A stretch of 64,000 nucleotides of DNA from positions 1 to 64,000 of the forward strand of contig SKCR01029108.1 of NCBI GenBank assembly GCA_019454045.1, read 5' to 3'. Under the pieces are notes generated by a model that saw only the letters and a program-made list of their open reading frames with translations, was not told where the DNA came from and ran no database searches. This DNA comes from Zanthoxylum bungeanum (Eukaryota > Streptophyta > Magnoliopsida > Sapindales > Rutaceae). Positions 59,104 to 64,000 of the stretch are shown piece by piece (within the stretch, counting starts at the first letter, position 1; each line of letters opens with the position of its first letter). Position numbers and translations under genes: made by a program.

Positions 59104-60325
59104 TTAAGGAAGCGGAACCAAGTCCAAAACTTGATTCTCAAGCATTGAGTCTATCTCGGATTTCATGGCACTTTGCCATTTCACGGAGTCGATGTCCAAC
59201 ATCGATTCTCTATAGGTGAAAGGATCTATCTCTTCAACTAAGAGAACATCCAGACTCTTTTCTTGTATCAAATACAAGCGTTCAGGAGGTCTAGATACCA
59301 TTTCTGACCTACGAAGTGTGTGTGTTGAAGGTCCTTCATCTACTTGAACTTCAGGTTCCTCCGTTGGTTCGTTGTTTTCAGGTTGGACTTCACCAAGCTC
59401 AACATGTCTATGATTACCACCTTCTGACAAAAATTCTACTTCTAGAAATTTTGTGAAGCGAGCTACGAACACATTTCGATGCTCGGTATCATAGAACAGA
59501 TATCCCCTCGTATTCGAAGGATATCCGAAAAACCTAAACTTTTTCCCTCGAGGCGAAAGCTTATATTGCTGAGTCACCCTGACATAGGCAGGACAACCCC
59601 AAACCTTAATATAATTAAGATTTGGTCTCCTACCAAACCATATCTGATACGGAGTCGTAGGAACAGCTTTTGAAGGAATCTTGTTCAAAAGATGTGTGGC
59701 TGTTAAGAGAGAGTAGCCCCATAAATAATAGGGCAAATCTGTGAAACTCAACATTGATCGGACCATATCCAATAAAGTCTGATTTCTCCTCTCAGACACT
59801 TCATTGTGCTGTGGAGTACCTGGAGGAGTATATTGAGCGAGAATCCCATTCTCCTTCATATAATCCATGAACTCACCACTCATATATTCGCCGCCTCGAT
59901 CTGATCGAAGGCATTTAATATATTACCAGTCTGTTTTTCTACTTCATTTCGGAACTCTTTGAAATTTCAAAGGTTTCCGATTTATGTCGCATCAAATAGA
60001 CATAACCGTACCGTGACAGATCATCGGTAAAGGTAACGAAGTACGAATAACCACTGTGAGCAGTTTGACTTAGTGGACCACATACATCAGAATGTACAAG
60101 TTCCAGTAAGTTAATGGCACGATGTCCAACACCAGAAAATGGGGCTTTGGTCATTTTACCCTGAATACAGGATTCACAAGTTGGATAGGATTCAATGGTA
60201 AGATCTGGTATCAAACCATTCCTAACCAATTGGGTAAGGCGTTTAACGCCGATGTGACCAAGTCTCATATGCCAAAGTTCAGTATTATTAATTACAGGTA
60301 AACTACGTTCATTAACTCCAGTATT
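59104..60325 (-). pseudogene. Cop3 integrase and linker
   Basis: Frame 60268-59939 holds the zinc domain (MRLGHIGVKRL ... CESCIQGKMTKAPF) and the first Asp (LVHSDVCGPLSQ), then DLSRYGYVYLMRHK. A shift follows near 59,945. The next frame holds RSDRGGEYMSGE just before the listed Met at 59883, then TPPGTPQHNEVSERRNQT (catalytic Glu present), the C-terminal region PFSGVG/TPYQIWFGRRPN type, and an acidic linker (EEPEVQVDEGPSTHTLRR). It ends at a TAA at 59104 where relatives read Glu, in the same frame as RT. Confidence 0.9.
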
Positions 60326-60700
60326 TCATATATCTTTTGAAGTTTGGAATGTATAATGACCATGCTGGTTTGGACAACAAAGGATCTGAATATTATTACT
60401 ATCATATAAATATAAAGAACTGTTCTTAATATTAATACAAAAGCCTTCTAAATCCAATACAAAAAGTGATATAATATTAGCTACACATCCAGGTACAAAA
60501 TGGCATTCATTTAACAAAAATGTCCCATTCGGCAATGAATCTCGCATACTCCCACTGCAACTGCATCCAAAGAGTCTCCACTCCCGAACCGCAACTGCAT
60601 CTCCCCGGCTTCAGCCTCCTACTTTCCTTCAGCACCTGCAACGAATTGCAAATGTGAATGGGACAAGCAGAATCTAAAATCCAGTTGGATGTAACGGCTT
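60326..60700 (-). pseudogene. Cop3 protease region
   Basis: The active-site block reads NWILDSACPIHICNSLQ: the usual D(S/T)G is DSA, which would be expected to impair an aspartic protease. A frame shift near 60,570 follows. The next frame (60547-60326) reads HFVPGCVANIISLFVLDLEG and ends in a TGA at 60326 that is in frame with the integrase. Cop2 retains DTG at the same place. Confidence 0.8.
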
Positions 60701-61592
60701 CACAAGCCAAAGATAAATCAATAACTGGAAAAATAAAAGTACCTGATGTAGATGCTCTGTCTCTCCTCAGCTGGGCGATGTAATCAGGACAGTTCCTTTT
60801 CCAATGCCCGACTTTGCCGCAGTGGTGGCATTTGTCTTCAGAAGCCCTCTTCGGCTTAGCAATCTTCGCATGTTGTTGAGGACCGAAAGCCTTCTTCTTC
60901 TTCCCTTTCTTCTTCTTTCCCTTGGACCATCCTTGGGAAGAAGCAGAGAGAGAAGTAGATCTAGGTGAGCGAGTCGGTACTCCCTTCTTAAGATCCTCTT
61001 CTGCCGTGAGTAACATCCTATGTAGCTCCTGGTAGGTACAGACAGTCCCGTTCATGTTGAAGTACATCACGAACTGGTGAAATGAAGCTGGAAGTGAACC
61101 AAGAATGACATTCCTACCGAGAACGTCATTCAAGATGAGATTATGTTGCCTCAATTGATCGATCAAATCGATCATCTGAAGAACATGTGGGCTAACATTT
61201 TGCCCCTCATCCAGACGCGTATGGAACAGTTCCATGGCGACTTTGTGAACAATCACTTGTTCTTGGTTCTCAAACGATTGTCTCAATCGCGTCATCATAC
61301 TATAAGAATCTAGCATACCATAGTACTGTTGCTTGAGTTTCGGAGACAGTGAACTAAGGATGTATGATTTAACCCTTAAATCATCATCCTTCTAAGTTTC
61401 AAAAACTTGGCGTTCCTCCTCCGAAGCATCCACACCCACAGTAAGGGGCAACGGACCCTCAAGAACATATCCCAGCTTTTCGGAATCGAGGACAATCCTC
61501 AAATCCAATTCCCAGTCAGCGAAGTTCTCAGCGCATTTCAGTTTGTTCGCATCAAGCATACGCGCAAACTGATTTGTGGATTGTGCCGCCAT
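60701..61592 (-). pseudogene. Cop3 gag with intact zinc knuckle
   Basis: The ATG at 61592 (MAAQSTNQFARMLDANKLK) is chosen because it matches the gag starts of CopA and Cop2; an upstream Met at 61664 in the same frame is less likely. One TAG at 61392 (Trp in relatives) interrupts. The capsid-like part continues with ELFHTRLDEGQNVSPHVLQM and NGTVCTYQELHRMLL, a Lys-rich tail, and a complete CHHCGKVGHWKRNC knuckle (CX2CX4HX4C). It is the only intact gag zinc finger in the window. Confidence 0.9.
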
Positions 61593-62160
61593 CGCCAATC
61601 TATCATATAGATCACGAAAAACAGTTAGCAGAAAATAAGCAGTTTCATATAATATCAAAAGCATAAACTAGATCATGGATTTTTAATCTAAAAATGCCCC
61701 TCCCACTAAATCATGCAATACTGTAGTCCCCAAACAGAATACAAAGATTTAATATTTAAATTAAATAAAAATAGTGAAAAGTGGATCCCGTGAATATATT
61801 TCAGCTCACAGCAGAGCACAGTCTCGCCAACGTATATTCATCAGGTAGACAACTCATTTGTCAATCACTCAATAGTGACTCCTGGGTTTCCGGTCCTAGT
61901 CGTTTCTCGTTGTCGCTGCGAAGGCAGGCCCACAAGGAGACGTACCAAGGTTAAACTGTTCAATGATAAACTCAAGTTACTTACGTAATCCTGACAGCTA
62001 TGGCACGTTCAAAATTCTGCTTTTACTTGAATTTACCTAGTATCTGATATACATCCGGTATAAATAAATCTCTATCGGCTACACCCTCATAGCAGAGGCA
62101 CGATCTCGGATGTAGTCACAGAGAAGTATTTATAAACCGTATTGACAAGATGGACCATAT
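61593..62160 (-). repeat. Cop3 leader with spaced hairpin-like motifs
   Basis: From gag outward on the plus strand: CCTCCCACTA (61699), GTGGATCCC (61781), then CTCACAGCAGAGCACAGTCTCG near 61804 and CTCATAGCAGAGGCACGATC near 62086, with a weaker related block near 61,910. The motif has GAG...CTC arms around a short loop. Cut at 62161 by a family-1 LTR; left flank CATAT. Confidence 0.78.
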
Positions 62161-64000
62161 TGTTGGATAATATGACCCATAGCGTCACTATTTGTACAGA
62201 TCACGGTGTTGTTGTACAAATTAACTATGTGACAAGGAAATTGCACTCTCATCATTTGTGATTAGATCACCATAGATGTATAAATGAAGATAGGTCCATA
62301 TATTAGTTCCTGGATTGAGAATGATATGAGACAGTATCAGTCCACGAAGGATTAATCATTAATATCCCTAGCCGGAGTATTATCGAGACAGGACATCGAT
62401 AATGCGGAATAGGCTATATTGCCACTTGTGTGCGCGTTGTGAGGGCACAACAGCATAGTTCTCATATATTTAAGTATTGGATACTTATGCAAGTGCGATA
62501 GGAGGTTGTGTTTCACACGATGGTACGGGAAACAGCTTCGCTCTGGATAGACCCCTCGGAATCCCATTGGTATTATGACTATGTGTCTATGGGAGTCCGA
62601 CATCAGGGTAGGTGTATTTGGTCTTAACCTGAGACTTGCACCGCTAATACTTACGATAATCGGTAGACTTTGGTCTTGGTGGTACAGGACTTTAACCGAT
62701 TCTGCGTACACCACTTCTGGGTTTATCAGAGAGTCGTAGTGTATTGGGTGTGATGTCAAGACGGAAGTATCACTTCAGTCATAGTGGAGATGATGTCACG
62801 CAGGATACGGTACTAGTGCTCTTGAGTGATGCGCATCCAATCATGATATTATGACCAGGTCATGCATATCCAATTATAGAGACTAGTTACCAGACATCCG
62901 ACATGTGCTTCGGACGGGGCAGACACTTATCCACCGCCCCAGCCCTAGCACGTGACTATCCGATACTGGGCCGATATACACAATACTTGGTATACTACGC
63001 CTGATACAGATCTATATATTCCTATAAGAATATGTCTGGAGAATTGGGTAGGCATGGCGCTTTGCTAGAAGCCAACCTTGTCTTGTAAATCGGTATAAAC
63101 GTAGTACGAGATACTTACGTGTTCGGATAGTCCGACGACCGTATTTACTGCCAACATATTCGGAGATCTCATGGGTCAGTTCCTGAAGATTCACCGATGA
63201 CGTATGACTCGCACTTTAATTAATCTGGGATTAATTCGATGGGAGAGAAAATTAATCTGGGATTAATTACGGAGATATTTTATCTCGGATAAAATATCGT
63301 TAAAGAGAGAGAACGATTAATTTGGAATTAATCGATAAATTAATATATTCGATATATTATAACGAAATTAGATTTCGACGCGGAATTGAAATTAGATTTT
63401 ATTTCGGGCGAACGAATTAATTTAGAATTAATTCGTTAGCGATTAAATAGTGAATTCGCTAGGCGTAATCATTTAATTACGACGCGACGGAAAATTCGTT
63501 AATTTGGAATTAATGAACCCAAGCCCGGGATTGTTTGCGAGCGCATTCGCATTTCGAATTCGAGTGCGGCACGCAAGTCACATCAAGCGTTAAATCACAT
63601 GTCACTTTGAGTAATGTGACATTTGAGTGATTGATGTGAGTTGATTTGTGGTGATTGACAAGCATTTAATGCTTTGCTTTTTGAAATTAAAATTGGTAAA
63701 TGGTTTAATATTTTTGGAAAATATAAAATCCTTTACATTTTTTTTATTTCCCACTAATTCTTTCTCTCTCTGATTTACGGTTTTGGCAATCTTTGGAGCC
63801 AAAAACCCATCTTCTTCTCTCTCGGTCTTGGACCGATTTCTTCATCTCTTTCTCTGGTTTGACCGAAAGAATTGGAGAAGCAATGATCTTGTTACAAGAT
63901 CTATGTGCTAGCACACTCATGGAGGAATACAAAGGTGATAGGGAAGTGAGTTCGTGAGCTTGGAAGCTTGAAGCTTGGAGCTTCAATGGTCTCCATCAAT
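62161..64000 (+). repeat. Family-1 LTR, plus orientation, truncated by window end
   Basis: It begins TGTTGGATAATATGACCC and follows the family-1 LTR for 1840 bp to the window end; about 150 bp should remain. Whether it is a solo LTR or a full element cannot be told. The recurring LTR frame is broken here by a one-base insertion near 62,605. The unit AATTAATCTGGGATTAATT occurs twice (about 63,215-63,270). Confidence 0.9.

Larger units (their letters stand above)
55229..64000 (-). mobile_element. Cop3: Ty1/copia element, family-C LTR, best-preserved minus-strand copia; 5' end beyond window
   Basis: It has a 3' LTR (55229-57632), purine tract, RNase H, RT, integrase, protease, gag and leader, then a family-1 LTR insertion at 62161 that reaches the window end. 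Its pol can be followed with only about four in-frame stops and three frame shifts. It is inserted in the leader of Cop2; the left flank is GACGG and the right flank is not visible. Confidence 0.9.

Noticed and set aside
1..64000. Host genes, rRNA or pararetrovirus sequence
   Set aside because: All recognisable coding segments fit gag, protease, integrase, RT or RNase H of LTR elements with LTRs present; no movement-protein or coat-protein-like segment or host family was seen.

Overview
The window looks like plant, most likely eudicot, nuclear heterochromatin made almost entirely of LTR retrotransposons inserted into one another. The evidence is a plant-type primer-binding site (TGGTATCAGAGC and variants), Ty1/copia elements with LTRs of about 1.9-2.5 kb, and two Ty3/gypsy elements of the Tat/Ogre type (tRNA-Arg-like primer site, second RNase H before the integrase). 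I found no host protein-coding gene, rRNA, tRNA gene or CRISPR array. The species cannot be named from this sequence.

Layout, with names used here. Cop1 (1-9485, minus) is a full-length but decayed copia element. It sits in CopA (9486-21360, minus), an older copia element also cut by three solo LTRs: 9684-12053, 12624-14637 and 15478-17684. CopA lies in GypF, a gypsy remnant (21361-23184 and 42372-46981, minus). GypF is split inside its RNase H by GypD (23185-42371, minus), an internally deleted Ogre-like element. GypD in turn carries CopE (30172-39408, plus), the youngest copia element. To the right, a 2.44-kb piece of GypF plus LTR is tandemly duplicated (42726-45170 and 45171-47609). Then come Cop2 (46982-55228, minus, with a solo LTR at 48556-50491) and Cop3 (55229 to beyond the window end, minus), which sits in the Cop2 leader. 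A family-1 LTR begins at 62161 inside the Cop3 leader.

Most junctions are supported by TG...CA ends. Five insertions also have visible 5-bp target-site duplications: CATGG, TCCTC, GTTAA, GCATG and CTTGT. A sixth, GGTCG/AGTCG, differs at one base. The order of events follows from the nesting: GypF is oldest; CopA, Cop2 and GypD hit GypF; Cop3 hit Cop2; family-1 and family-C LTRs hit CopA, Cop2 and Cop3; CopE hit GypD recently.

All coding regions are broken gag-pol remnants. The more interesting content is non-coding: a shared architecture in the copia leaders upstream of gag, a 20-bp palindrome plus a strong hairpin in the CopE leader, a 1-kb minisatellite in the GypD 3' region, an LTR-internal minisatellite expansion, and the tandem segmental duplication.
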